64,000 nucleotides of DNA, taken from Flavobacterium fluvii. Its GTDB lineage: Bacteria; Bacteroidota; Bacteroidia; Flavobacteriales; Flavobacteriaceae. Position 1 is the first letter of the stretch. Every line of letters starts with the position of its first letter. The notes below the pieces were generated by a model. It had not been told where the DNA came from, did no database searches, and worked only from the letters and a program-made list of their open reading frames with translations. Below, piece by piece: positions 37,428 through 45,343 of the stretch. The stretch spans positions 1-64,000 of the forward strand of contig NZ_FQWB01000003.1 of NCBI RefSeq assembly GCF_900129545.1, written 5' to 3'. The position numbers and the translations under genes were made by a program.

Positions 37428-38009
37428 TTATTTGGCTAAAACAGGAGGAAATTGCATTAAAATTGTTTCGACCAAATCATTGACGAAGGCTACTTTCTTG
37501 GAGCGGGAATGAGGTATGGAGCCCACTCCCTTGCCTAGCCAAATTAATTCGTTTTTGGCGGTGTCAAGAAAATATATAAATAGTGTTCCTTCGATCTCGA
37601 TGGGGGCATAAGGGGAGTCTCCCCAATAAGACCAGTAAGGATTGTATCCATAGTATCCCGAGTCCATGGGATATGACTCCTTACCCACATCCATACCGTG
37701 TAGCAATCCGCCATAATAAGGGGATTTATCAACTTTTTTTTTCTCTTCCGTGGAAACATATACTATCAAATCGGGTTTTTCGCTTTCGGTCATTCCTTTT
37801 TTGACAAGTTTGGTTTCTATGGATTCAAGAATTTTTTTCTTGTCGAGGGACGAAAATTGTATTCTGTCAATGCCGCTTTTGTTGAAAGAATAGGTCTTGT
37901 ATTGACTAAAATCGGCACTTTCGTCAAAATCGGAATTAACTTTAATCGAGGAACCGCAGGAACTCAACATGAATAACAATAGAATGGGGATGAATTTGGT
38001 TGCACTCAT
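37428..38009 (-). CDS. DUF4136 lipoprotein, copy 1
   Basis: A 193-residue lipoprotein (lipobox MLSSC, Cys 18) of the DUF4136 family. The typical start is DFDESADFSQYKTY followed by an ExxLxxKGMT-type helix (about 65-80) and a C-terminal strand ending LMQFPPV. The middle has a Tyr/Gly-rich run (DSGYYGYNPYWSYWGD) like that of the third copy. Its first 37 codons are identical at protein level to copy 2, and the DNA there belongs to a 372-bp repeat. Function unknown; an outer-membrane location is likely. Confidence 0.85.
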   Translation of the reverse strand: MSATKFIPILLLFMLSSCGSSIKVNSDFDESADFSQYKTYSFNKSGIDRIQFSSLDKKKILESIETKLVKKGMTESEKPDLIVYVSTEEKKKVDKSPYYGGLLHGMDVGKESYPMDSGYYGYNPYWSYWGDSPYAPIEIEGTLFIYFLDTAKNELIWLGKGVGSIPHSRSKKVAFVNDLVETILMQFPPVLAK

Positions 38010-38268
38010 TTTTTGGTTTTAAATGTTGGGTTCAAAAATGGTTGAAGGTTGGTTTTTTGGGATGCATCCTCTTCAGGATATTTCCCAGATATGCAAAATA
38101 TTTTTATGTGAATAACAGATTTTTCAAACCGTTCCATTCCTGTGCACAACCAATGGGATCAAGAACAAAAAGTCTCTACAGAAACGATGCCGTTTTCTTG
38201 TTTTGTAATGTCAATTTTTGCTGTTTTTTTCCAAAACAGGAGGATATTGCATTAAAATTTTGGATACA
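37897..38268. repeat. Direct repeat unit A of the DUF4136 array
   Basis: This 372-bp segment matches 38701-39071 with four substitutions and one indel by eye. It covers the first 37 codons of copy 1, the whole intergenic gap and the last codons of copy 2. The gene cores between the repeats are much more divergent. Confidence 0.92.
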
Positions 38269-38813
38269 TATTTATTGAGAAGTATTTCATTTTGAGATAG
38301 ATTCTCGATTGAATCAACTTCACCCTTTCCTTGCCAAATTACTTTCCTTAGCTTTGGATCAATAATACCTATAAAAAGTTTTCCTTTAATTGAAATTTTT
38401 AGTTTTGGTGTATTTTGCCAAGGATCCTGTATAGAATTATATCTCTCGCTTATATTAGTAGGACCTGTGCTCATGTAATTTTGATTGATGTCCCAAGGAC
38501 TATCCCATCTTCCATAATGAGGTATGTAGGAAGTTTTTTCGTTCTTTGCAGCAAAAAAACCAATCAGCAAATCAGGAGTTTTACTTTTGGTCATGGCTTT
38601 TTTTTCAAGTTCAGTTTCGATAGCTTGAAGGATGATTTTTTTGTCAATGGCTGAAATTGGTACTGTATTTGAATTTTTTATGTTGATAAAAGCGTAAGTT
38701 TTGTATTGACTAAAATCGGCACTTTCGTCAAAATCGGAATTAACTTTAATCGAGGAACCGCAGGAACTCAACATGAATAACAATAGAATGGGGATGAATT
38801 TGGTTGCACTCAT
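38211..38813 (-). CDS. DUF4136 lipoprotein, copy 2
   Basis: A 200-residue paralogue of the flanking genes with the same lipobox (MLSSC, Cys 18) and the DFDESADFSQYKTY start. The core (about 39-180) differs strongly from copies 1 and 3: it lacks the Gly/Tyr-rich run and reads HYGRWDSPWDINQNY there. The last residues (ILMQYPPVLEKNSKN) are identical to copy 3. Spacing between start codons of copies 1 and 2 is 804 nt. Function unknown. Confidence 0.85.
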   Translation of the reverse strand: MSATKFIPILLLFMLSSCGSSIKVNSDFDESADFSQYKTYAFINIKNSNTVPISAIDKKIILQAIETELEKKAMTKSKTPDLLIGFFAAKNEKTSYIPHYGRWDSPWDINQNYMSTGPTNISERYNSIQDPWQNTPKLKISIKGKLFIGIIDPKLRKVIWQGKGEVDSIENLSQNEILLNKYVSKILMQYPPVLEKNSKN

Positions 38814-39071
38814 TTTTTGGTTTTAAATGTTGGGTTCAAAATGGTTGAAGGTTGGTTTTTTGGGATGCATCCTCTTCAGGATATTTCCCAGATATGCAAA
38901 ATATTTTTATGTGGATAACAGATTTTTCAAACCGTTCCTTTCCTGTGCACAACCAACGGGATCAAGAACAAAAAGTCTCTACGGAAACGATGCCGTTTTC
39001 TTGTTTTGTAATGTCAATTTTTGCTGTTTTTTTCCAAAACAGGAGGATATTGCATTAAAATTTTGGATACA
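38701..39071. repeat. Direct repeat unit B of the DUF4136 array
   Basis: Near-identical partner of 37897-38268 at a distance of 803-804 nt. It covers the first codons of copy 2, the gap and the last codons of copy 3. Confidence 0.92.
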
Positions 39072-39598
39072 AATTCATTGATAACAGCTTCTTTTTGAGA
39101 TCGATCATGATTCAAATACCCAACTCCTTCGCCTTGCCAAATTAATTCATTTTTCTTGGTGTCAACAAAATCTATGAATAGTGTTCCTTCTGTCTCGGTG
39201 CTTACATAAGGATAACCTCCCCAATAAGGGTAGCCTCCCCACCCCCTGTAAGGATATCCGTATCCGCCCCAACCGTATCCCCAGCCATAACCCCATCCGC
39301 CATAATAAGTGGACACGTCCACTTGTTCTTTTTCTTTGGTGAAAATGCCTACCAACAAATCAGGATTTTCGCTTTTGGTCATTCCTTTTTTGCCAAGTTC
39401 AGTTTCTATGGCGTGAAGAATTCTTCTCTTGTCTAGGGATGAAATTTGTACTCTATCAATGGCGTTTTTGTTGAAAGAATAGGTTTTGTATTGACTAAAA
39501 TCCACACTTTTGTCATAATCTGAATAAACGGTAATCGAGGAGCCGCAAGAACTCAATAGCAGCAGTAATAGAATAGGGAGGGTTTTAATTGTGCTCAT
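39014..39598 (-). CDS. DUF4136 lipoprotein, copy 3 (Gly/Tyr/Trp-rich)
   Basis: A 194-residue lipoprotein (lipobox LLSSC, Cys 18) and the first gene of the tandem array in transcription order. Its N-terminus (DYDKSVDFSQYKTY) is similar but not identical to the other two. It carries a conspicuous aromatic/glycine run (about 97-126, units of GYGWG, WGGYP) that is absent from copy 2. The C-terminus is identical to copy 2. It probably is the ancestral-type member, with the others made by tandem duplication. Function unknown. Confidence 0.85.
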   Translation of the reverse strand: MSTIKTLPILLLLLLSSCGSSITVYSDYDKSVDFSQYKTYSFNKNAIDRVQISSLDKRRILHAIETELGKKGMTKSENPDLLVGIFTKEKEQVDVSTYYGGWGYGWGYGWGGYGYPYRGWGGYPYWGGYPYVSTETEGTLFIDFVDTKKNELIWQGEGVGYLNHDRSQKEAVINEFVSKILMQYPPVLEKNSKN

Positions 39599-39675
39599 CT
39601 TTCTTAGTTTAAAATGTTACGTTTTAAAGTTTAAAGTTTTTGGAGAACACATCTTCAGGAACAATAAACTCTATG

Positions 39676-41652
39676 CTAAAATAATTGTTCATCAACTATA
39701 TTCGGAATGGTCACTTTCAACAAAGGTTGTGTTTCCATTGCTCTTTTTATCGCGAAAATTGCACCTTCATTTCGCGCCCAACTTCTTCTGGAAATTCCGT
39801 TGTTGACATCCCAGAAAAGCATTGATTCTATGCGTTTTGATGCTTCTTTTGTACCATCAAGAACCATACCAAAACCACCATTTATAACTTCGCCCCAACC
39901 CACGCCGCCTCCATTGTGAATGGAGACCCAAGTGGCTCCCCTGAAGCTGTCGCCAATCACGTTTTGTATTGCCATATCGGCAGTAAAACGGGAGCCGTCA
40001 TAGATGTTTGAGGTTTCTCTATATGGAGAATCGGTGCCCGAAACATCGTGATGATCTCGACCCAAAACCACTATTCCTATTTCGGCTTTGGCAATTGCCT
40101 GATTGAAGGCTTCAGCAATTTTCATTCTTCCTTCGGCATCGGCATACAGGATTCTGGCTTGTGAGCCCACGACCAATTTGTTTTCCTGTGCACCTTTTAT
40201 CCATTGAATATTGTCCTTCATTTGTTGCTGAATTTCGGACGGGGCTGTCTTGGCCATTTCTTCCAAAACTTCGCAAGCTATTGTATCGGTTTTTTGTAAG
40301 TCAACGGGATTTCCGGAGGTACAAACCCAACGGAAAGGGCCAAATCCGTAATCAAAACACATGGGGCCCATGATATCTTGTACATAACTTGGATATCTGA
40401 AATCGACTTGGTTTTCGGCCATGACATCGGCACCAGCTCGGGAAGCTTCCAGTAGAAATGCATTTCCATAATCGAAGAAATACGTTCCATTTTCAGTATG
40501 TTTATTGATGGCCTTGGCATGTCGACGCAAAGTTTCCTGTACTTTTTCTTTGAATAAAACAGGATTGTTGGACATCATTTCGTTGGCTTTTTCAAAGGAA
40601 ATTCCAACAGGATAATATCCACCAGCCCAAGGATTATGTAAGGAAGTTTGGTCGGAACCCAAATCGATATAGATGTTTTCTTCGTGAAATTTTTCCCAGA
40701 CATCTACCACGTTTCCTAGATATCCTATGGAAACTATTTCGTTGTTGGCTTTTGCCAAAGCAACTCTTTTGATCAATTCATCGATGTCATGAATAACTTC
40801 ATCTATCCAGCCTTGACTGTGTCGGATGTGGGTTATTTTTGGATTGACTTCGGCACAAACCGTGATGCAACCGGCAATTTTTCCTGCCTTTGGCTGTGCG
40901 CCACTCATTCCGCCTAATCCTGATGTGATAAATAAACGGCCTTTGGGATTTGTTTTTATTTTTCGGAAGCCGTTAAGAACCGTAATCGTGGTTCCGTGAA
41001 CGATGCCTTGTGGGCCAATGTACATATAACTTCCCGCAGTCATTTGCCCGTATTGCGAAACTCCTAGGGCATTGAATCTTTCCCAATCGTCAGGTTTTGA
41101 ATAGTTGGGAATTACCATTCCGTTCGTCACCACAACTCGTGGAGCTTCTTTGTGGGATGGAAACAACCCCATTGGATGGCCGGAATAAATCGTGAGGGTT
41201 TGCTCTTCGGTCATTTCGGACAAATACTGCATCGTCAATAAATACTGAGCCCAGTTCTGGAAAACGGCTCCATTTCCACCATAAGTAATCAACTCGTGGG
41301 GATGTTGTGCCACGGCATAATCCAGATTGTTTTGGATCATGAGCATTATGGCTTTTGCTTGTTCGCATTTTCCAGGATATTCCGAAATAGGACGGGCATA
41401 CATTTTATAATCGGGACGGAAACGGTACATGTAAATTCTGCCGTAAGTATTCAATTCCTCTGCAAATTCCTTTATTAATTCAGGATGATGTCGTGGTTCG
41501 AAATAACGAAGTGCATTGCGAAGTGCCAATTTTTTCTCCTCGTCCGAAAGAATTTCTTTCCGTTTTGGAGCATGATTTATTTCCAATTCATGCTTTTTTG
41601 GCTTGGGCAATAGAGATGGAATTCCTTGCTGAATTTGTTCTTGAAAAGTCAT
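39676..41652 (-). CDS. hutU: Urocanate hydratase (long form)
   Basis: A 658-residue NAD+-dependent enzyme that converts urocanate to imidazolonepropionate, the second step of histidine breakdown. Conserved blocks include ITYGGNGAVFQNWAQY (about 122-137), TIYSGHPMGLFPSH, the NAD-binding ITSGLGGMSGAQPKAG (about 243-258), and FDYGFGPFRWVCTSGNP (about 434-450). It is about 100 residues longer than the usual proteobacterial enzyme and matches the longer type found in Bacteroidota and eukaryotes. None of hutH, hutI or a formiminoglutamase lies next to it, so the rest of the pathway must be elsewhere. Confidence 0.95.
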   Translation of the reverse strand: MTFQEQIQQGIPSLLPKPKKHELEINHAPKRKEILSDEEKKLALRNALRYFEPRHHPELIKEFAEELNTYGRIYMYRFRPDYKMYARPISEYPGKCEQAKAIMLMIQNNLDYAVAQHPHELITYGGNGAVFQNWAQYLLTMQYLSEMTEEQTLTIYSGHPMGLFPSHKEAPRVVVTNGMVIPNYSKPDDWERFNALGVSQYGQMTAGSYMYIGPQGIVHGTTITVLNGFRKIKTNPKGRLFITSGLGGMSGAQPKAGKIAGCITVCAEVNPKITHIRHSQGWIDEVIHDIDELIKRVALAKANNEIVSIGYLGNVVDVWEKFHEENIYIDLGSDQTSLHNPWAGGYYPVGISFEKANEMMSNNPVLFKEKVQETLRRHAKAINKHTENGTYFFDYGNAFLLEASRAGADVMAENQVDFRYPSYVQDIMGPMCFDYGFGPFRWVCTSGNPVDLQKTDTIACEVLEEMAKTAPSEIQQQMKDNIQWIKGAQENKLVVGSQARILYADAEGRMKIAEAFNQAIAKAEIGIVVLGRDHHDVSGTDSPYRETSNIYDGSRFTADMAIQNVIGDSFRGATWVSIHNGGGVGWGEVINGGFGMVLDGTKEASKRIESMLFWDVNNGISRRSWARNEGAIFAIKRAMETQPLLKVTIPNIVDEQLF

Positions 41653-41716
41653 GTTTTAGTTTTTTTAGTTTATGCAAACTGTAAACTGCGACTGAACACC
41701 GAATACGAAACACTGC

Positions 41717-41893
41717 TCACTTTTTTATTTTACCCGTTTTCTTGTCAAATCCATATGGGCAATGACGACAGCCGTTTTTGCAACAATACCCTTTTTTCAG
41801 ATGGTACTTTTCGGTGAAGCATTTATAACCTTCGGGCGTATAATAAAAATCTTCGCCTTCAATTAATTTATTTTCATTACTTTGTTCGTTCAT
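41717..41893 (-). CDS. DUF5522-like small Cys-rich protein
   Basis: A 58-residue protein with a C-terminal cysteine cluster (CFTEKYHLKKGYCC, then NGCRHCPYGF) that looks like a small metal-binding knuckle. The YYTPEGYKCFTEKYH stretch is characteristic of these small Bacteroidota proteins. The frame runs further up to 41998, but the upstream part overlaps the divergent HExxH gene. The ATG at 41893 gives the family-like start, and a perfect minus-strand -7 box (TAAATTTG, 41906-41899) ends just 6 nt before it, which suggests a leaderless mRNA. Function unknown. Confidence 0.7.
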   Translation of the reverse strand: MNEQSNENKLIEGEDFYYTPEGYKCFTEKYHLKKGYCCKNGCRHCPYGFDKKTGKIKK

Positions 41894-41921
41894 AACTACA
41901 AATTTATACACTTTATAGTCA

Positions 41922-42251
41922 ATGTTTCTAATTGCTGCCAAATATTTAATTCCAAAAGGGTATCGCGGATTGACCGTATTTCCGTTTGTGTTTGTCAAAC
42001 AGGCATTGGATAAAAATAATGAAGTTTTTGTAAATCACGAACGAATTCATCTGCGTCAACAATTGGAATTGTTGGTATTCCCTTTTTTCGCCTGGTATTT
42101 TTTGGAATTTTTGGTGCGTTTCATCCAGTATAAAAATTGGAATTTGGCTTATCGAAATATCAGTTTTGAGCGTGAAGCGTATTCAAATGAAAAAGACCTT
42201 GGCTATTTGAAAAGGAGAGTTTTTTGGTCTTTTTTCAAGTATATTCATTGA
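41922..42251 (+). CDS. Small membrane protein with HExxH motif
   Basis: A 109-residue protein with hydrophobic segments at about 15-26 and 49-65 and the motif NHERIHLRQQ, which contains HERIH (39-43), a match to the zinc-peptidase HExxH pattern as in M56/BlaR1-type membrane peptidases. It is far shorter than M56 enzymes and has no obvious third zinc ligand beyond E and H residues near 80-95 (SFEREAYSNEKDL). It may be a minimal membrane protease-like protein; activity is unproven. Its start lies only 28 nt from the divergent DUF5522-like gene. A decayed copy of its 3' end is found at 44145. Confidence 0.65.
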   Translation: MFLIAAKYLIPKGYRGLTVFPFVFVKQALDKNNEVFVNHERIHLRQQLELLVFPFFAWYFLEFLVRFIQYKNWNLAYRNISFEREAYSNEKDLGYLKRRVFWSFFKYIH

Positions 42252-42307
42252 TGTACATACTTGTTTGAACTACAATTCTATCCAAAAATGTCTTGCTCAT
42301 TAAATTT

Positions 42308-42350
42308 AAAGTCCTCATTATGGAACATTCGGTTCTTAATGAGGATTTTT
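42308..42350 (+). terminator. Terminator after the HExxH gene
   Basis: A stem AAGTCCTCATTA / TAATGAGGATTT with a 16-nt loop and a T run, 57 nt after the stop. Confidence 0.75.
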
Positions 42351-42397
42351 AATTTATGATAAATGATTGATATTGTTTGGTTTAATTGATTTATAGG

Positions 42398-42442
42398 TAT
42401 GATTTATATCATATTTTATATTTTAAATAAAAGATAAATTTG
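42398..42442 (+). promoter_or_regulatory. Crp/Fnr-type class II promoter, C1q-like gene
   Basis: Palindrome TATGA-TTTATA-TCATA (42398-42413, centre 42405.5) lies upstream of a perfect -7 box TAAATTTG (42435-42442). The TTTG begins 33.5 nt from the palindrome centre, as at the nos, fasciclin and crp promoters. The predicted start of transcription, near 42448, puts the centre near -42. No TTG -33 element is present, as expected for an activator-dependent promoter. Confidence 0.7.
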
Positions 42443-42492
42443 TTCGTTGAAAGACACTAATTCTATTTTATTAACCATCAAAAACTTATGTT

Positions 42493-43392
42493 ATGCATAA
42501 AATTACATTCAAAATTAAAAGCATTATGGTGGATGGTTTTGCAATATTTTTTTTCCTGCTTATTGGTTTCACAAGTTTTTCCCAAGTTGGCATAAATACG
42601 ACAACTCCTAATTCTACTTTTGAAGTAAATGGTTCCAATGGTCAAAAAGTAACTATGGTAACCACCAATACAACATTGGACGATACTCATAGTATTGTTC
42701 TTTGTAATAATGGAGCCGTTGCAAAAACCATGACATTACCTACAGCAGTTGGGATTACTGGTAGAATTTATAGTATTAAACGAGGAGAAGCCAGTACGGC
42801 CGATGTTACTATAGCGACAACATCATCACAAACGATTGATGGTGAAATGGATTATATGTTGATGAATGCAAAAGAGTCAGTAACGATTGTCAGTAACGGT
42901 TCAAATTGGAATGTAGTGAGCACATTTGTGCCGCAATTTCCCATGGGAGAAATTAGTTTTTTTAATGGAATTCCAAAAATAATTACTATAAGTTCTCCAT
43001 CTAATGGAAGTACCAATATGGTGCTTTGCAATCCTGCTACAGCTTTGACCACTAACATGATGGGTGTGGGATTTGATAATGGTGGTGCTAATACGGGAAG
43101 ATTAAGATATACAGGGGCAACTACCAGGGTTTTCCATGTTGCCTGCACAATATCAGTAGGGCCAATAGCCAGTAATGATCAATTTGTTTTTGGTATCGCT
43201 AGAAACGGGACGGTACTTTCCACATCCAAAGTAATTCAGAAAACAAATAACTCTGGGGAGATAATGAGTACGGCTTTGCATATTATGGTTACTCTTGCGC
43301 AAAATGAGTATTTAGAACTCTATGTGGGAAATATGACTGCAGGTAGAAACGTGGAAATATATTCCTTGAACTTTTTTGCTCTTGGGATGTAG
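42493..43392 (+). CDS. Secreted protein with C1q/TNF-like C-terminal domain
   Basis: A 299-residue secreted protein. After a signal peptide (about 1-31, or 1-20 if translation begins at Met 12) the mature start SQVGINTTTPNSTFEV is the motif seen at the head of many Bacteroidota surface and tail-fibre-like proteins. The middle (about 60-145) is beta-rich, and the C-terminal 130 residues (FFNGIPKIITISS to FFALGM) resemble the C1q/TNF jelly-roll that forms trimers. No type IX C-terminal signal is seen. It follows a Crp/Fnr-type promoter identical in layout to that of nos. The role is unknown; a surface adhesin or stalk is possible. Confidence 0.6.
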   Translation: MHKITFKIKSIMVDGFAIFFFLLIGFTSFSQVGINTTTPNSTFEVNGSNGQKVTMVTTNTTLDDTHSIVLCNNGAVAKTMTLPTAVGITGRIYSIKRGEASTADVTIATTSSQTIDGEMDYMLMNAKESVTIVSNGSNWNVVSTFVPQFPMGEISFFNGIPKIITISSPSNGSTNMVLCNPATALTTNMMGVGFDNGGANTGRLRYTGATTRVFHVACTISVGPIASNDQFVFGIARNGTVLSTSKVIQKTNNSGEIMSTALHIMVTLAQNEYLELYVGNMTAGRNVEIYSLNFFALGM

Positions 43393-43462
43393 TTGGAATT
43401 TCGTCTAGTGCTTATTAATTTACTGGACATGATTCGTTTTTGGTAAACATAAAAATAATAAA

Positions 43463-44146
43463 ATGAAAATTGATTTCGAAAAATACGACATAGCGGGACA
43501 GTCCAAAAAAGATTTTTTGAGGCTTTTACATGTTTATCAGAAAGCTATAAACATGAATGTCATTTGTTCCATCACAGATAGTGAAGGGATTATTGTTTAT
43601 GTAAACCAAAAATTTTGCGAAGTAAGCAAATATTCCCATAAGGAATTAATTGGACAAAATCACAGAATATTAAAATCTGGTTTTTATGCCAAGGAATTTT
43701 ATGAAAATATGTGGAATACCATTAAATTTGGTGATATTTGGCAGGGAGAAGTTAAAAATAAAGCGAAAGACGGTTCGTTCTTTTGGTTGGACAACACTAT
43801 ATTTCCAGTATTTGACAAACGGAAAAATATAGTGCAGTATTTTTCGATGCGATTAATCATTGACCTGAAGAAAAAAGTGGAAGAAGAAAGAATAGAACAC
43901 ATAAAATCGCTGGAAGAAATGCTTTTTATGACTTCCCATCAAGTAAGATTGCCAATCGTAAATATTTTGGGATTGGCAATCCAACTTGAAGATTCTACAA
44001 ATTCAAATGAAGATACAACACAAATAGTAGCTTGTATTAAAGAATCTGCAATATCTCTTGACAAAATCACTAAAGAACTTACGGCTTATATATCTGGAGT
44101 AAAGGGTAAGGAAAAGGAAAAAACAGAGAAAGTGGTTGCTTCCTGA
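43463..44146 (+). CDS. PAS protein with HisKA-like helix but no kinase domain
   Basis: A 227-residue soluble protein. Residues about 20-125 form a PAS domain (SITDSEGIIVYVNQKFCEVS, then IGQNHRILKSG and DGSFFWLDNTIFPVFD). A helical dimerisation segment follows with H159 in TSHQVRLPIVNILG, like the HisKA phospho-acceptor box. The protein then ends after KEKEKTEKVVAS with no ATPase domain, so it cannot phosphorylate itself alone. Its stop codon falls exactly where a decayed copy of the HExxH-gene 3' end begins. It lies 70 nt after the C1q-like gene and may share its Fnr-type promoter. It may be a truncated sensor or a signal relay. Confidence 0.75.
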   Translation: MKIDFEKYDIAGQSKKDFLRLLHVYQKAINMNVICSITDSEGIIVYVNQKFCEVSKYSHKELIGQNHRILKSGFYAKEFYENMWNTIKFGDIWQGEVKNKAKDGSFFWLDNTIFPVFDKRKNIVQYFSMRLIIDLKKKVEEERIEHIKSLEEMLFMTSHQVRLPIVNILGLAIQLEDSTNSNEDTTQIVACIKESAISLDKITKELTAYISGVKGKEKEKTEKVVAS

Positions 44147-44243
44147 AATATCAGTTTAAGAGTGAAGCTTTACTCAAATGAAAAGACCTTTTCTATTTAA
44201 AGCAAAGGTCTTTTTGGAGTTTTTTGAAATATATTATTTAATA
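44145..44243 (+). pseudogene. Decayed copy of the HExxH-gene 3' end
   Basis: This stretch aligns with 42154-42250, the last 32 codons of the small HExxH gene, at roughly 75% identity with several indels (shared GAAATATCAGTTT, GTGAAGC, TCAAATG, AAAAGACCTT, CTATTT). The frame is destroyed. Part of it has become the PAS-gene terminator. The segment 42251-44144, with the C1q-like and PAS genes, is thus flanked by diverged direct repeats. Confidence 0.65.
44181..44215 (+). terminator. Terminator of the C1q-like/PAS unit
   Basis: An 11-bp perfect stem AAAAGACCTTT / AAAGGTCTTTT with a 12-nt loop and a final T run. It also reads as a terminator for the convergent minus-strand gene ending at 44248. 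Confidence 0.8.
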
Positions 44244-44247
44244 AAAG

Positions 44248-45276
44248 TTATTCAATAACAAAATAGGAAAAACGAGGGTCTACTGTACTACCTGATGTCT
44301 TAAAATTAATATTAAAAGAAGTTGTTGTAACAGCGTCAACCCAGACGATGTAATCTTGGGCAGCAGCGTTTGCAAGTGTAAGCATTACTATGGGAGCACT
44401 GGTGTATGAAATGTTGAAGTTTACTTTTACGCTAGCGGTACCTATGGATGTTCCTGTAACATCGATTAATCCTTTAGTGTCTGTAGAATTTGAAGTAATA
44501 GAGGCGGAGCCGAGAACTGATAATCCAGTTATATCTGTCAATGTTGGAACCAAGGTTTGTTCACTTTTGATATGTCCATCTTTTAGGTGTAGCAAGGCTG
44601 TGGGTGTAGCTGTTCCTAATCCAACTTTTCCACCCGCCGTCCATGATAAAACAGGAGTTGCTAAAGTTGTTACAACTGTACCATAACCCAAGGTCCATAC
44701 ATTTTGGGATGGATTTGAAAGAAAACCAAAATTTGTTCCTGCTGAATTGAGTACAAAAGCATTTTTTCCTATGTTGTTGGCATAAATGGTGCCGGTTACG
44801 TCTAAGGTTGCGCGAGGATCAATGTTTCCAATTGCCAATTCACCAGTTGGAGTTACTCTCATCCATTCCGTATTATTGGTTTTAAATACGAGTGGGTTAT
44901 TGTCGGTTGTTCCCATGAAATTTGTCGCGGCTGAGGTTCCAGAATTTCCTGTAAGAGACCAACTAGGAGAAGAAGTTATCAAACGCGTCCACGCTGTTCC
45001 GTTCCAGAAATAATAACCGGGAGTTACATCTCCTGCAGTGCTGGTGTTGTAAACCAAAGTTCCTGCCAGTGGCAATCCTCCGTCTTGCGGATTTACTACT
45101 GGAGCCGATATTGTTGTTGATGTTAGAGCTACTTGGGGAGCTACAAATCCGTTTGTATTGGAATTGATTTCGAGTGCGCCTCTAGGTGTCGTGGTTCCTA
45201 TGCCTACTTGTGCGGTCGTGCCGACACTGATCAATAACATAAATAAACAAAAAGGTAATAGGGTAGTTTTATTCAT
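44248..45276 (-). CDS. Secreted fibre-like protein with VGIGTTTP start
   Basis: A 342-residue secreted protein with signal peptide (1-22, ending TAQ) and the mature start VGIGTTTPRGALEINS. It contains several repeats of the beta-roll type found in phage-tail-fibre and trimeric adhesin heads (MRVTPTGELAIGNIDPRATLDVTG, GGKVGLGTATPTALLHLKDG). The last 90 residues (TDTKGLIDVTGTSIGTAS to YFVIE) form a separate beta-domain that may cap the fibre. No type IX sorting domain is obvious. It probably is a surface or secreted structural protein; the function is unknown. Confidence 0.65.
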   Translation of the reverse strand: MNKTTLLPFCLFMLLISVGTTAQVGIGTTTPRGALEINSNTNGFVAPQVALTSTTISAPVVNPQDGGLPLAGTLVYNTSTAGDVTPGYYFWNGTAWTRLITSSPSWSLTGNSGTSAATNFMGTTDNNPLVFKTNNTEWMRVTPTGELAIGNIDPRATLDVTGTIYANNIGKNAFVLNSAGTNFGFLSNPSQNVWTLGYGTVVTTLATPVLSWTAGGKVGLGTATPTALLHLKDGHIKSEQTLVPTLTDITGLSVLGSASITSNSTDTKGLIDVTGTSIGTASVKVNFNISYTSAPIVMLTLANAAAQDYIVWVDAVTTTSFNINFKTSGSTVDPRFSYFVIE

Positions 45277-45312
45277 GATTAATTTTTTTTTGAAACGACA
45301 TAAATAATATAT

Positions 45313-45343
45313 TTTGTTGCTACTAAATTAAGATATATTTTTG
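45313..45343 (+). promoter_or_regulatory. Consensus promoter far from any gene
   Basis: TTTG (45313-45316), exactly 19 nt, then TATTTTTG (45336-45343) followed by C: a full match to the Bacteroidota consensus on the plus strand. The next plus-strand gene starts at 45899, so a transcript would have a leader of about 550 nt or be a separate small RNA. A second weaker promoter (TTTG 45484, TTACTTTG 45511) lies further on. The rest of the 622-nt gap (45277-45898) is AT-rich. No credible open frame is seen; a 7-bp hairpin (CTCGATT / AATCGAG, 45848-45873) lies 25 nt before the next start codon. Confidence 0.5.

Noticed and set aside
38041..38210. Short plus-strand frames in the DUF4136 repeat gaps
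   Set aside because: They exist in both repeats only because the DNA is duplicated, have Phe/Cys-rich composition and lie over the 3' ends of real genes.
44147..44247. Missing kinase ATPase domain downstream of the PAS gene, by frameshift
   Set aside because: The sequence after the stop is the HExxH-gene relic and a terminator; no N, G1 or G2 box-like coding was found in any frame.
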